Shown one piece after another: positions 25,954 to 35,228 of a stretch of DNA of 64,000 nt; position 1 is the stretch's first letter; the number at the start of each line of letters is the position of its first letter. The stretch lies in NCBI RefSeq assembly GCF_019024285.1, contig NZ_WMKZ01000002.1, positions 186,001 to 250,000 of the forward strand. Direction: 5' to 3'. The notes under the pieces were generated by a model, which was not told where the DNA came from, made no database searches, and worked only from the letters and a program-made list of their open reading frames with translations. The position numbers and the translations under genes are program-made. The DNA is from Alkalihalobacterium elongatum (lineage in GTDB: Bacteria > Bacillota > Bacilli > Bacillales > Bacillaceae_F).

Positions 25954-27156
25954 TTATGGCGTATAATTAACACCTGGTGTATAACGGTTACTCGCATTCC
26001 ACAGTAGATATTCGTTAATCCCGTTATCTTTTAATGCTCTAATCTGTGCTTCAACTTCTTCTTTGCCGTAACTTTTGTAATTGCCTGCTCCTAACCAGCT
26101 GGCAGTAAAATCTTGAATCCATGGTCTTGATACTGGCGGTGTTTCTAATGTTCCTAATAATTCATTTTCCACTTTAGCATAAGCATCAACGAGCTCATAA
26201 GGGTATAAATCTGGCTTATCGATCCCAAAGTAAGACGTCCAATGACTCGGATAAATCATGGATGAGATGACATCGACATTTTCAGATATCTTTGAGAAGT
26301 TTTGACCAATTCCTGGAGCTTCTGGGATTGTTGCTGCGTAACCAAAAATATCGACGGAAACATCAACATCATATGGTGCTAATTGTTCTCTTGCATAGGC
26401 AACAAAATCGGCTACAGCGGTAACTCGCTTTTGGATATTATCTCCGTCGCCACCTTCATACTCTCCTACACTGTACTTTAATTCATCGTCTCTGCGTTCA
26501 AAGCCTTCTGGGAAGCGGACATAATCAAATTGTATTTCTTTAAATCCCATTTTCGCTGCTTTTTCAGCAATCGCCACATTATAATCCCAAACTTCCTTTA
26601 AAAAGGGATTTACAAAAGCTTCCCCACGACGATTTTTCCACACTTTACCATCTGGTGTTTTAAATGATAGTTCTGGTTTTTTTTCAGCCAAGATGCTGTC
26701 TTTAAATACAACGACGCGTGCAATTGGATAAATTTCCTTTTCCTCCAAAGTTTTCATTAAATCTTCTGTGTCTTTAATGTAGTTTTGTGAAATGTTATAA
26801 AACGGTGAATTTTTTTCAGGCTTATACGTTAAATAGCCGTGGTCATCTTTGATATCGATTACCATTGCATTAAGCTCGGTCGTTTCGATTAACTCGATGA
26901 GACTATTCATCCTTTCACCGCCAGCTGAATTGCCAGTAACATAAATCCCTCTAACGGCATCAGGATATTCAAATGTATAACCTGAATCAAAGACAAAGCG
27001 TGCCATTCGTGCTGGAACTTCTAAATCTTTTTGTACGATATCCTTTACAGAATGGAATTGAACCGAACTACCCCCGTTCCCTTCAGCATTTACCTCTTGA
27101 ACAACTACAAATAAAGTAAACACGATCATCAGTAACTTTATTATTTTTTTCCCCAT
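25954..27156 (-). CDS. Secreted putative glycoside hydrolase (DUF4015)
   Basis: 400 residues. An N-terminal signal peptide (KKIIKLLMIVFTLFVVVQEVNA) is followed by the DUF4015 TIM-barrel-like domain, related to alpha-amylase-type hydrolases: VRGIYVTGNSAGG, LNAMVIDIKDDHGYLTY, GFKEIQFDYVRFPEG, DVDVSVDIFGYAA and SSMIYPSHW. The repeated Asp residues at strand ends fit a glycosidase site, but no member has, to my knowledge, a proven substrate. It would act at the cell surface. AAAGGCGTGAG precedes the ATG. Shares a likely transcript with the small HTH gene 58 bases upstream. Confidence 0.87.
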   Translation of the reverse strand: MGKKIIKLLMIVFTLFVVVQEVNAEGNGGSSVQFHSVKDIVQKDLEVPARMARFVFDSGYTFEYPDAVRGIYVTGNSAGGERMNSLIELIETTELNAMVIDIKDDHGYLTYKPEKNSPFYNISQNYIKDTEDLMKTLEEKEIYPIARVVVFKDSILAEKKPELSFKTPDGKVWKNRRGEAFVNPFLKEVWDYNVAIAEKAAKMGFKEIQFDYVRFPEGFERRDDELKYSVGEYEGGDGDNIQKRVTAVADFVAYAREQLAPYDVDVSVDIFGYAATIPEAPGIGQNFSKISENVDVISSMIYPSHWTSYFGIDKPDLYPYELVDAYAKVENELLGTLETPPVSRPWIQDFTASWLGAGNYKSYGKEEVEAQIRALKDNGINEYLLWNASNRYTPGVNYTP

Positions 27157-27214
27157 CTTCTCACGCCTTTCATGCCTTTACAGTTATGATTTGTCCTTTT
27201 TTAATATGTATGTC

Positions 27215-27445
27215 TTAATCCTCGTCTTTAACATCAATATCGTCTGGGATATCTTCCAATGCTTCTCTTCGAAGCTCTTCTATCTTTAAATCGAGCTGTT
27301 GTTTATGCCATTCAAATTGATTTTTATTGACTAAATATTGATTACCATCAAATATCGCCTTAATATTTCCTTTGCGAATTTGGTCCTGCAAATATTCTAG
27401 GGGTAAAGCTAAATACTCTGCTAATTCATCAACGGTTATATACAT
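27215..27445 (-). CDS. Small excisionase-like helix-turn-helix protein
   Basis: 76 residues. The N-terminal 45 residues (YITVDELAEYLALPLEYLQDQIRKGNIKA type) look like the MerR/Xis-type winged helix that starts with a Thr/Val-x-E-h-A-E-h-L pattern. The remainder is a charged helix ending in an acidic tail (DDIDVKDED). No recombinase is near, so a chromosomal small regulator is more likely than a phage excisionase. GGAGGG precedes the ATG. Lies ahead of the DUF4015 gene on the same strand. Confidence 0.7.
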   Translation of the reverse strand: MYITVDELAEYLALPLEYLQDQIRKGNIKAIFDGNQYLVNKNQFEWHKQQLDLKIEELRREALEDIPDDIDVKDED

Positions 27446-27574
27446 ATTAATCCCTCCAAGGAAAATTATAGCGTTATTCGTAAAACCTTACCATTGTAAA
27501 AAGAACTACCATAAAAGAACTATTGGGATATTTTGTAGGATAACTTGTTTTTTTGTCCAATGAGAAAATAGTGG

Positions 27575-27603
27575 TTGCAAAACAGCTTCTTACTCAATAT
27601 AAT
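27575..27603 (+). promoter_or_regulatory. Sigma-A promoter of the HD-domain gene
   Basis: TTGCAA (27575-27580), 17-base spacer, TATAAT (27598-27603), about 57 bases before the start codon. Confidence 0.7.
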
Positions 27604-27659
27604 AGAAAAAATACCTTGAATACGTAAGAGAAGATCTAACATGAGGAGGGAAAGGAAAA

Positions 27660-28196
27660 ATGAGAAATGTAACATTGTTAGAAATTTATAGTCACCCTGT
27701 CACACAAAAATATGTAAAGCGGTCTGGTTTAGCCCATGCGATCGCTACAGCATACAATGCCCTCAAGCTTTCAAAAAAATTCGATGTTAATCCTGATTTA
27801 GCTACGAAAGCCGCCTTTCTTCATGATATCGGACACTATACTTGGTATAAAAACGGTCAATGGGATTTTGAGCTTTACAAAGAAAATGATATTCACGCCA
27901 TTAAAGGTGCAGAACGAGCCCATAAGCTATTAGTTCGGCTTGGTGAAGATCCTAGGAAAGCAAAGCAAGTTGCTTTGGCGATACTCCTTCATACGGACTC
28001 ATATTTACCAGATGGTCAGTTAGAACTAAATAATTTACAAAAAGTAGTAGCACTTGCAGATCAATTAGATGAAGAACCGAATGGAAATCATCATTACCGA
28101 AAAATAAGTAATGATAAAGCATTACAACTAATCAAACATCTTGACGCTCTCGTTGATGCACAAATCGAAGAGCACTTATATAGGAAGTCTGTTTGA
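27660..28196 (+). CDS. HD-domain phosphohydrolase-like protein
   Basis: 178 residues. Metal ligands of an HD fold are in order: H26, H55-D56 (AAFLHDIGHYTWY), the H79/H88 region and D134 (ALADQLDEE). HD proteins hydrolyse phosphate esters of nucleotides; the substrate here is unknown. AGGAGGGAAAGG precedes the ATG, and a perfect terminator follows, so it is monocistronic. It sits just upstream of the manganese riboswitch but is separated from it by the terminator. Confidence 0.85.
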   Translation: MRNVTLLEIYSHPVTQKYVKRSGLAHAIATAYNALKLSKKFDVNPDLATKAAFLHDIGHYTWYKNGQWDFELYKENDIHAIKGAERAHKLLVRLGEDPRKAKQVALAILLHTDSYLPDGQLELNNLQKVVALADQLDEEPNGNHHYRKISNDKALQLIKHLDALVDAQIEEHLYRKSV

Positions 28197-28227
28197 AAAA
28201 TCTTTGGTTATTACGCCAAAGATTTTT
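28196..28227 (+). terminator. Terminator after HD-domain gene
   Basis: 12-bp stem AAAAATCTTTGG (28196-28207) with 28216-28227, then a T run. Confidence 0.92.
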
Positions 28228-28230
28228 TTA

Positions 28231-28259
28231 TTGACGCTCACTATATCCTATGCTAAATT
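28231..28259 (+). promoter_or_regulatory. Sigma-A promoter of the riboswitch-controlled exchanger
   Basis: TTGACG (28231-28236), 17-base spacer, TAAATT (28254-28259). Predicted start about 28266, just before the aptamer. Confidence 0.7.
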
Positions 28260-28277
28260 GAATTTAATCACATAAGT

Positions 28278-28392
28278 CCTAAAAAGGGGAGTAGCGACCT
28301 TCCTAGGTTAATGAATCGTCATTACGGTGGAAACACTCGGTTCATTAAGCTTTGTCATAATTTACAAGACAAAGTACGCAAGACCTTTTTAT
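28278..28392 (+). ncRNA. yybP-ykoY manganese riboswitch aptamer
   Basis: P1 pairs AAAAAGG (28281-28287) with CCTTTTT (28384-28390). The two invariant internal-loop strands are intact: GGGGAGTAGCG at 28287-28297 and TACGCAAGACC at 28375-28385. Between them are the middle stems, including GTGGAAACACT and AGCTTTGTC/GACAAAGT. These strands are the same as in the B. subtilis yybP aptamer as I recall it. The family senses Mn2+ and turns genes on. Confidence 0.94.
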
Positions 28393-28437
28393 GAGTGTTT
28401 ATTTTAACGGGTAAACTCTCATAAAAGGGTCTTTTTT
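28380..28437 (+). terminator. Riboswitch-controlled attenuator
   Basis: The 3' strand of aptamer P1 is the 5' arm of a long hairpin: AAGACCTTTTTATGAG (28380-28395) pairs with CTCATAAAAGGGTCTT (28418-28433), followed by TTTT. Aptamer folding with Mn2+ would prevent this hairpin. Confidence 0.9.
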
Positions 28438-28466
28438 GTGTGGAAATGGAGAGAGGGGAATTATTT

Positions 28467-29465
28467 ATGGTATTTATTATTTTTTTATTATGTGCAGTTG
28501 CTACGGTAATTTGTGCTATCAAACTTTCCACTTATGCTGATGTTTTAAGTGAAAAAACAGCTCTAGGTGGTATGTTGGTTGGAACGATCTTTTTAGCAGG
28601 GGCTACATCACTTCCAGAGGTTACAACTAGTATTTCTGCGATCGTTCTTGATAACCCTGACATAGCAATTGGAAATGTTCTAGGAAGTAATATGTTTAAC
28701 CTGCTCATTCTTGCCTTTTTCGATTTATATTACAGAAGAAAGCAAATTTTCAATGGAGCATCTAACGAACATTTTTACACCGCAAGTATCGGTCTTTTAC
28801 TAGCTGTAACATCTCTTTTGGCCTTAACTTTACGATTAAATATCACATTTCTAGGGATGGGCATGGATACCCTCATAATAGTATTAATATATGCAGTGGG
28901 TATGTATGTGCTAACAAATCGTTCTAAAAATGAAGCACAAATTATTGAAGAGCCTGCTCTTGAGGAAGAAGAAAATAAGCTTAATACTTCGGCAATTTCA
29001 CTTAGAAGAGCTATTTATGGGTTTAGTATTGCTGCTGTCATTATTTTAATTACTGGTTCCTTACTTACTATTACGGGTGACCGAATTGCCGTTATAACTG
29101 GGCTTGGATCTAGCTTCGTTGGAAGTTTCTTAATAGCTGCCACAACATCTTTGCCTGAAGCAGTTGCTGTGTTAATTGCCATTCAGTTACGGAATTATAA
29201 TTTAGCGATCGGCTCCATCTTAGGTAGTAACCTTTTTAACATGCTTATCTTAGTAGGTACTGATGTTCTGTATCAAAAAGGTGCCGTTCTTTCCTTTGTG
29301 TCGCCAGTTAACCAAATTACAGCAGCTGCTGTTTCCGTTCTTTCTGTTATTGTAATGTATTCGTTACTAAGAAAGAATTATAGTTCAGCTAAATCGTATG
29401 CTTTTCCATCTATACTTTTAATTATCATTTACTTTGTATCATCGTATCTAATATTTGTTCATTAA
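28467..29465 (+). CDS. Na+/Ca2+-exchanger-family cation antiporter, Mn2+-riboswitch controlled
   Basis: CaCA-family membrane protein of 332 residues with two inverted repeats. Alpha-1: GATSLPEVTTS with GNVLGSNMFNLLI. Alpha-2: ATTSLPEAVAV with GSILGSNLFNMLI. These carry the acidic cation-binding residues. A cytoplasmic acidic loop (EEPALEEEENK) divides the halves. The ATG at 28467 with GAGGGG 8 bases upstream is chosen over an upstream GTG inside the terminator tail. Annotated members are called sodium:calcium antiporters, but the manganese riboswitch directly upstream argues that Mn2+ export is the physiological role. Confidence 0.92.
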   Translation: MVFIIFLLCAVATVICAIKLSTYADVLSEKTALGGMLVGTIFLAGATSLPEVTTSISAIVLDNPDIAIGNVLGSNMFNLLILAFFDLYYRRKQIFNGASNEHFYTASIGLLLAVTSLLALTLRLNITFLGMGMDTLIIVLIYAVGMYVLTNRSKNEAQIIEEPALEEEENKLNTSAISLRRAIYGFSIAAVIILITGSLLTITGDRIAVITGLGSSFVGSFLIAATTSLPEAVAVLIAIQLRNYNLAIGSILGSNLFNMLILVGTDVLYQKGAVLSFVSPVNQITAAAVSVLSVIVMYSLLRKNYSSAKSYAFPSILLIIIYFVSSYLIFVH

Positions 29466-29490
29466 AAATAGTCAGGAACAAGAAGACGAA

Positions 29491-29538
29491 AACAATAAAA
29501 ACGAATGATTTTATTGCAAGATCATTCGTTTTATTGTT
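29491..29538. terminator. Bidirectional terminator after the exchanger
   Basis: Long stem AACAATAAAAACGAATGAT (29491-29509) with 29521-29538 (one unpaired base), between convergent genes. Confidence 0.88.
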
Positions 29539-29551
29539 TGTATTAGCCTTC

Positions 29552-30106
29552 CTATTTTCCAAGAAGAAGTGGAATATGATTTGGTGTTACGATACCATTA
29601 ATTCTTTTTTCAATCATTCCCTTTTCATTCACTAAAAAAGTCGTTGGAATGCCGATGATATTGTAATCCTTCATGGCTTTTCCATCTACGTCAAAAACAA
29701 CATCATATTTGGCTTGATACTGTGATAAAAACGGGCGAATATCATTTGCGTTTCTTTCTTGACTCGTCATATTCACGCCAAGCAACACAATATTCTTATC
29801 CTTTAATTGCTCATCTAGATTAACTAATAGGGGCATTTCCTCCTGGCATGGTGGACACCAAGTTGCAAAAAAGTTCAAGATAACCTTCTGCCCACGGAAA
29901 TCATCTAGGGAAACCTTTTTCCCTTCTAAATTTAATAATTCAAAGTTTGGTGCAACATCGTTTTCAAATGCACCTACTTTCGAAGTGGCTGCTACTGCCT
30001 CATCTACTTGTCTAAATATATGATTGGATCCTTCATATAAGTAGGCAACTCCAAATAAAAGAAAAAATAAAAGACAACTAAAAATTGCATTTTTTCGCTG
30101 TTGCAT
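29552..30106 (-). CDS. Membrane-anchored thiol-disulfide oxidoreductase (ResA/TlpA-like)
   Basis: 184 residues. An N-terminal signal anchor (about 7-24) and an extracytoplasmic thioredoxin fold, with active site C84-P-P-C87 (FFATWCPPCQEEMP) and cis-Pro in IGIPTTFLVNEKG. Such proteins reduce disulfides in apocytochrome c or deliver electrons for other extracellular thiols. No cytochrome maturation genes lie nearby, so the partner is open. The ATG at 30106 follows AAAGGGGTGAAG; the longer frame from 30136 lacks support. Transcribed divergently from a 55-residue membrane protein. Confidence 0.9.
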   Translation of the reverse strand: MQQRKNAIFSCLLFFLLFGVAYLYEGSNHIFRQVDEAVAATSKVGAFENDVAPNFELLNLEGKKVSLDDFRGQKVILNFFATWCPPCQEEMPLLVNLDEQLKDKNIVLLGVNMTSQERNANDIRPFLSQYQAKYDVVFDVDGKAMKDYNIIGIPTTFLVNEKGMIEKRINGIVTPNHIPLLLGK

Positions 30107-30180
30107 CACTTCACCCCTTTGTCCGAACGGATACACGTTTGTTATACTATTTTTAATATTAATGAGAATGAGGTTTTTTT

Positions 30181-30348
30181 ATGAATATTCTTCAAATTTC
30201 TACACTTATGATGACAATTTTATTAGGACTGTTTGTTATAATTTCAAATCAACTTAATTATAGTAACGATTTAGTATTTTTTGTTTTATTCATCATTACG
30301 ATCGGATTATTTTCAATTCACATATGGAAAAAGAAACAACATCGTTAA
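30181..30348 (+). CDS. Small two-helix membrane protein
   Basis: 55 residues, starting MNILQISTLMMTILL and ending IWKKKQHR, with hydrophobic segments about 8-22 and 31-48. GAGGTTTTTTT before the ATG. It faces the convergent glycosyltransferase gene 5 bases away and has no obvious terminator of its own. Unknown function; coding is inferred from the site and the two clean helices. Confidence 0.5.
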   Translation: MNILQISTLMMTILLGLFVIISNQLNYSNDLVFFVLFIITIGLFSIHIWKKKQHR

Positions 30349-30353
30349 TATAC

Positions 30354-31481
30354 TTATCGCACAGCTTGTTTATTTTGCTCTAATGCCAAGATTATTTCCT
30401 CGACTATCTCTTCAGCAGCTGTAGGTCTTTTAATCTTCCTAGCCGAATGTCGCATTTCTTCACTGAGTTTTTTTTGAAATAGAACTCTTTTGATAATCAA
30501 CGGTAGTTCTTCATCGTTCTGTATTTTAACAGCTGCTCCTTTTTCTACTAAAAATTGCGCATTGTGTTCTTCATGACCTGGTACTGGCTTATAAATTATA
30601 ATTGGTGTTTCACAGATAAGTGCCTCTGACATCGTTAGTCCACCTGATTTTGAGATGACTACATCACTTGCTCGTAAATAGTCTAAAAAAAGATCAGTAA
30701 AAGGTAATACTTTTAAGGAATGTTTACTCTTAAAGTTTTCAATTTTCTTTGCAGCCTTTAAATTAGTCCCTGTCATACATATAATCATTAATTCTTCATT
30801 ACATTGTTCTAGTGCTCGGATAACCTTCCCATACTTTGCTAATCCAAAACCGCCACCAGCTATGAGAACAATTTTTTTATTCTCGTCTAACCCAAGAGTT
30901 TCACGACTTTTAGATTTAGTCGCAGAGAACGCGGGGTGACGTGGGACTGGGATTCCTGTTAAACAGAAGCGATCGACAGGATAATTATTCTTTTTTGCAA
31001 AATGGAACGACGTAGGATCAGCTGTAAAATACCGATCAACACCATCTCTTAAATAAGCTGGGTGCATTAAAAAATCCGTGATTACATAATAGATTGGAAT
31101 ATTTACGTTTCTTCTCTTCTTTACTGTTGTCAGAAATGGTGTTACAAACGGATGTGTTGAAATAATAAATGGGACATTCTCTTCTTCTCCAATCAGTTTA
31201 TGAAGCCGGTCCGTAAATAATGTGCTAAATCGATCAATATAAAGGAAGTATGATTGCTTTTCTGCATTAAAGTAAATCTTTCTCCAAACCGCTGGACCTA
31301 ATTTGAGTAAGTTTAAGTAACTTTTCACAATACAGTGATGCAACAAAGGACTTAGGTTATAAAAGGTATCAATAATCTTCGGATAATACCCCTTTTTTTC
31401 AAGCTCTGTGTATAGCGCTTTAGCGGCTTGTTGATGACCTTGTCCAATTGAAGCAGAAAAAATTAATGGTCTGGCCTTCAT
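30354..31481 (-). CDS. Glycolipid-type glycosyltransferase (MGDG synthase / UgtP-like)
   Basis: GT28-family enzyme of 375 residues. The N-terminal MGDG-synthase domain begins PLIFSASIGQGHQQAAKALY (glycine-rich acceptor loop). The C-terminal UDP-sugar domain contains VLIAGGGFGLAKYGKVI, VVISKSGGLTMSEAL and PVPGHEEHNAQFL, the typical donor-binding elements. B. subtilis relatives (UgtP, YkoN) glucosylate diacylglycerol or are uncharacterised, so transfer of a hexose to a membrane lipid is the likeliest role. GAGGG precedes the ATG. Monocistronic by position. Confidence 0.88.
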   Translation of the reverse strand: MKARPLIFSASIGQGHQQAAKALYTELEKKGYYPKIIDTFYNLSPLLHHCIVKSYLNLLKLGPAVWRKIYFNAEKQSYFLYIDRFSTLFTDRLHKLIGEEENVPFIISTHPFVTPFLTTVKKRRNVNIPIYYVITDFLMHPAYLRDGVDRYFTADPTSFHFAKKNNYPVDRFCLTGIPVPRHPAFSATKSKSRETLGLDENKKIVLIAGGGFGLAKYGKVIRALEQCNEELMIICMTGTNLKAAKKIENFKSKHSLKVLPFTDLFLDYLRASDVVISKSGGLTMSEALICETPIIIYKPVPGHEEHNAQFLVEKGAAVKIQNDEELPLIIKRVLFQKKLSEEMRHSARKIKRPTAAEEIVEEIILALEQNKQAVR

Positions 31482-31620
31482 CCTGTTTTCCCTCTTTCCC
31501 TCAAGCTAAGATATGAATAACATTCTTTTTATCAAGACTTATTAAAAATATTATTCGTAAAAGAAGAAAAAACATACCCTATTACAAATTCTTGATAATA
31601 ACTTAATCTAAGTAATTTTA

Positions 31621-31649
31621 TTTACTCTTTCATCATAATTCGATAAGAT
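31621..31649 (+). promoter_or_regulatory. trpS: Probable sigma-A promoter of trpS
   Basis: TTTACT (31621-31626), 17-base spacer, TAAGAT (31644-31649), 36 bases before the ATG. No T-box leader is present between it and the gene. Confidence 0.5.
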
Positions 31650-31685
31650 GATGTATACATACGTTTTTTGGAAAGGAAGAGGTAA

Positions 31686-32673
<988 letters not shown>

Positions 32674-32675
<2 letters not shown>

Positions 32676-32712
32676 AAACAAGGAGTAGAGATCATCTCTA
32701 CTCCTTGTTTTT
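32674..32712 (+). terminator. trpS: Terminator after trpS
   Basis: Near-perfect inverted repeat (AAAAACAAGGAGTAGAGAT and its complement) centred at 32693 and overlapping the stop codon. T-rich on both sides, so also usable by the minus-strand small ORF. Confidence 0.92.
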
Positions 32713-32731
32713 ATAATAATTTATGATTGCA

Positions 32732-32845
32732 TTAATATCCTTTTTGCTTCTTCCAAATCGCACCAACTAAGAAAGAAACTCCAAATGTTCCAACCACTAC
32801 TACAACAGTTAAAAGTTGCATTAGAAAGTGTACAAATCCATCCAC
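32732..32845 (-). CDS. Tiny single-helix membrane protein (37 residues)
   Basis: GTG start at 32845 directly after a consensus site (GGAGGAGGGATAGTC). The peptide MDGFVHFLMQLLTVV... has one 22-residue helix and ends IWKKQKGY. The positive tail predicts an N-out or N-in single pass. The strong site and clean helix support translation. No family recognised. It ends 20 bases before the trpS terminator. Confidence 0.6.
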   Translation of the reverse strand: MDGFVHFLMQLLTVVVVVGTFGVSFLVGAIWKKQKGY

Positions 32846-32949
32846 GACTATCCCTCCTCCAATAGATTTAGAACATCCATACACAGTTCTATAGAGATCT
32901 ACTATTTTATTATAGATAACATAGGCTACTGTGTAAATGTCTGATCAAA

Positions 32950-32990
32950 CCTTTCCAAAAATGCTCACATTTTGAACATTTTTAGAAAGG
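32950..32990. terminator. Hairpin of uncertain role upstream of the 37-residue ORF
   Basis: CCTTTC-AAAAATG (32950-32962) pairs with CATTTTT-GAAAGG (32978-32990), with single bulges. It could be a transcript end or a leader structure. Confidence 0.4.
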
Positions 32991-33043
32991 CTGTTTTCGC
33001 AACAACCTATGAGAAATGAACCTTTAGAAAACAATGCAAAAAA

Positions 33044-33070
33044 GGAGAACTATATGTTCTCCAATTTTTT
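33044..33070 (-). terminator. Terminator after yjbA
   Basis: 7-bp stem GGAGAAC/GTTCTCC (33044-33050 with 33056-33062) flanked by A6 and T6, so it gives a T run on the minus strand. Confidence 0.85.
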
Positions 33071-33078
33071 ATGTAATT

Positions 33079-33825
33079 TTACTTTACACTTTCACCATGC
33101 TCAAGCTCCCATAGTTTTTCAAAAAAGGGTTGTCCTTTCACGATGGCTTCACAAAGATTATAATGTCTCTTTGACCAACCATTTCTAACCTCTTCAAATA
33201 AACCATTCCATACCTCTTCAAAACTCATTGCTTGAATTTCCATATACTTCGCTGGTTCCCATTCTGTATACCAGTATCGAATCTCTGCTGCATTACCAGT
33301 AGAATACAGTTGATCAAGTGCCATAAAAAGCAATTGCTTCAGTTGACGTTCTTTTCTCGTCAGCCCCCTCATTTCATCTGGGCTTGGAGAAAGTATATGG
33401 TATTCTTTTCCAAATTCAACTTCTTCAAGATCATAAACTTCCATTGTTTCTGATTCAATTAACTCTAAGACAATTTGCTCTTGTCTAGGCGTTAGTCTAC
33501 TTTTACGTATTGGTGTTTTGTAGCCGATTGTATCAACTGCTATTATTCGTTCACCATCAGTTGCAATGAAACAATAGTCTAGTTGAATACGTGACATGTT
33601 TTTTCTTAAGTAACTTTTGCGATGTACATCTTCTAACAACTTCTCTGGTAAATCTGCTAAGTTATTTTCAATATAAGTAAAAAGTTGTCGAGTAACCTTG
33701 ATAACAATCGCTTGATCTAGCACTTCGATCCTGTCATCAGTTCTCCATTCATAAAAATCACACACATTGTAACCATTTTCTTCACCTTCAAACCAATTAA
33801 TCCAAACATCCCGAATGTGGACCAA
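33079..33825 (-). CDS. yjbA: YjbA-family protein (DUF3603)
   Basis: About 248 residues, soluble. Matches B. subtilis YjbA along its length, for example [61 protein letters not shown] and [11 protein letters not shown]. No activity is known for the family. The start is uncertain: GGGGGG is followed by two adjacent TTG codons (33828 and 33825); the second gives 8-base spacing and the family's usual N-terminal length. A GTG at 33843 is too far upstream. Sits beside trpS as in B. subtilis. Confidence 0.9.
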   Translation of the reverse strand: MVHIRDVWINWFEGEENGYNVCDFYEWRTDDRIEVLDQAIVIKVTRQLFTYIENNLADLPEKLLEDVHRKSYLRKNMSRIQLDYCFIATDGERIIAVDTIGYKTPIRKSRLTPRQEQIVLELIESETMEVYDLEEVEFGKEYHILSPSPDEMRGLTRKERQLKQLLFMALDQLYSTGNAAEIRYWYTEWEPAKYMEIQAMSFEEVWNGLFEEVRNGWSKRHYNLCEAIVKGQPFFEKLWELEHGESVK

Positions 33826-33935
33826 CAAAATCGCCCCCCTCACGTTTAAGTGCTTGTACCATCAGTATAGTCAGAGGTTAGGCAATTTATTCCACAAGTA
33901 CTATATTCATTCCAAATAAAAATTATGCTAATTTT

Positions 33936-34154
33936 TTATTTCTTTTTTCGTTTTGTTGGCCAATATATTGATAACGTAATAATCAGACCCCCAACAATTA
34001 CCATATATAACTCAATTCTAGTTGAAATAAAGCGGAGGTATGTGATGAAATCATATCCAGCAGTTAATAAATTTAAATAGGCAAGTAAACTAACCCCACC
34101 TGCAACAGCTAAGCCAAAGCCAACTAATAAAGAAAAAACTCTAAAAATTTTCAT
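33936..34154 (-). CDS. Small two-helix membrane protein
   Basis: 72 residues. Helices about 5-27 and 45-64, basic end PTKRKKK. GAGGGGAGGAG immediately precedes the ATG. No family recognised; location between yjbA and yjaZ, separated from yjaZ by its terminator. Confidence 0.65.
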   Translation of the reverse strand: MKIFRVFSLLVGFGLAVAGGVSLLAYLNLLTAGYDFITYLRFISTRIELYMVIVGGLIITLSIYWPTKRKKK

Positions 34155-34232
34155 CTCCTCCCCTCAACTATTAGATGCTCATCCAGTTCAAACTATCTCC
34201 TAATTTACTATTTAGCTATTTAAACAAAAAAA

Positions 34233-34258
34233 CCCTCTTTAACAAACTATAAAGAGGG
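34233..34258 (-). terminator. Terminator after yjaZ
   Basis: 9-bp stem CCCTCTTTA/TAAAGAGGG (34233-34241 with 34250-34258) followed by eight T on the minus strand. Confidence 0.92.
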
Positions 34259-34262
34259 CAAA

Positions 34263-35096
34263 TTAGTCTTTAAAAGACGATTCCTTTAAGATTATTTCGG
34301 AGTCCAGTGACAAAAGCTTTTTTATACTATGCTGTTTCTGTTCCATCATCGAGCAGACGATTTCAAATCCTATGGCATATCCCGTCCATAAAGGGATGCC
34401 TATTGCTTCACTTCCAAATAAAAATGGACGGTGGTAATGCTTACCTTTTACTCCAATCCGTTCTCTATAGTAATGATCCCAATAGTGTTGCAGCTTTTCC
34501 TTTGAGAATTCTTGATGCCACTTTCCCAAAGCTCGTTTCCCGCATTTTTCTCGGACTCCGTATTCAGCCAAACCTTCAACAATCAGTGAATCAAGTAGAG
34601 TTAATTCATTTTCCCGTTTATTTAAGTTCATTAACCTGCAACTATGATTATATTCATGTGTTAATAGCGTTCTTAAATCAAAATGATTAGTCTTAGATGT
34701 TACAAACAGGATAACTTTATCTACGAAACCAATGCCCATCTTTCCGCCTAAACTATCCATAATTATTTCATTTGTTTCATTTCCTGGTAATATAATGATT
34801 TTAACGGATGGCCCTTCCCATTCTCGCTTTAGTTCACTATATATTTTTTGAACATATGCCCACATCTTTAGTTTTCTCATATGAGTATAAATCGGACTCA
34901 CATCTTGATCAGGAGTAAAGAGTCCTTGTTCAAGTAACAAACGGTGAAGATTATATACAGGTAAATGATGAAAATGACGTGAAACAGGTTCAATAATAGT
35001 CTTCATCTGAACATTCCAGTTTTTTTGAGTAAACGAGCTTTTACTTGCTGCCTCTATATAGCACTTAATCCATCGATCAGTAGCTACTGTCCCCAT
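34263..35096 (-). CDS. yjaZ: YjaZ-type putative zinc protease (DUF2268)
   Basis: 277 residues, cytoplasmic by lack of any signal. The zinc motif HEYNH (LLTHEYNHSCRL, around residue 147-151) has the HExxH pattern, and a Glu (LIVEGLAEYGVREKCG) about 30 residues later could be the third ligand. This is the DUF2268 architecture of B. subtilis YjaZ. Substrate unknown. AAAGGGAGAG before the ATG. In B. subtilis it follows fabF directly; here 18 kb of other genes lie between. Confidence 0.9.
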   Translation of the reverse strand: MGTVATDRWIKCYIEAASKSSFTQKNWNVQMKTIIEPVSRHFHHLPVYNLHRLLLEQGLFTPDQDVSPIYTHMRKLKMWAYVQKIYSELKREWEGPSVKIIILPGNETNEIIMDSLGGKMGIGFVDKVILFVTSKTNHFDLRTLLTHEYNHSCRLMNLNKRENELTLLDSLIVEGLAEYGVREKCGKRALGKWHQEFSKEKLQHYWDHYYRERIGVKGKHYHRPFLFGSEAIGIPLWTGYAIGFEIVCSMMEQKQHSIKKLLSLDSEIILKESSFKD

Positions 35097-35228
35097 ACGA
35101 ACTCTCCCTTTCTTGACATTACATTATATGCAGTATAATTTAATTCGCGAAGGTATTCGTCCTTAAATTATTGTCATCATATTCATGCTATGTGAAAAAA
35201 GAAAGTAAGTGAAAGGAGAACTGAAATA

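Noticed and set aside
27215-27445. Excisionase-like gene taken as a prophage or ICE mark
   Set aside because: No integrase, attachment repeats or phage genes nearby; the flanking genes are chromosomal and the protein looks like a stand-alone small regulator.
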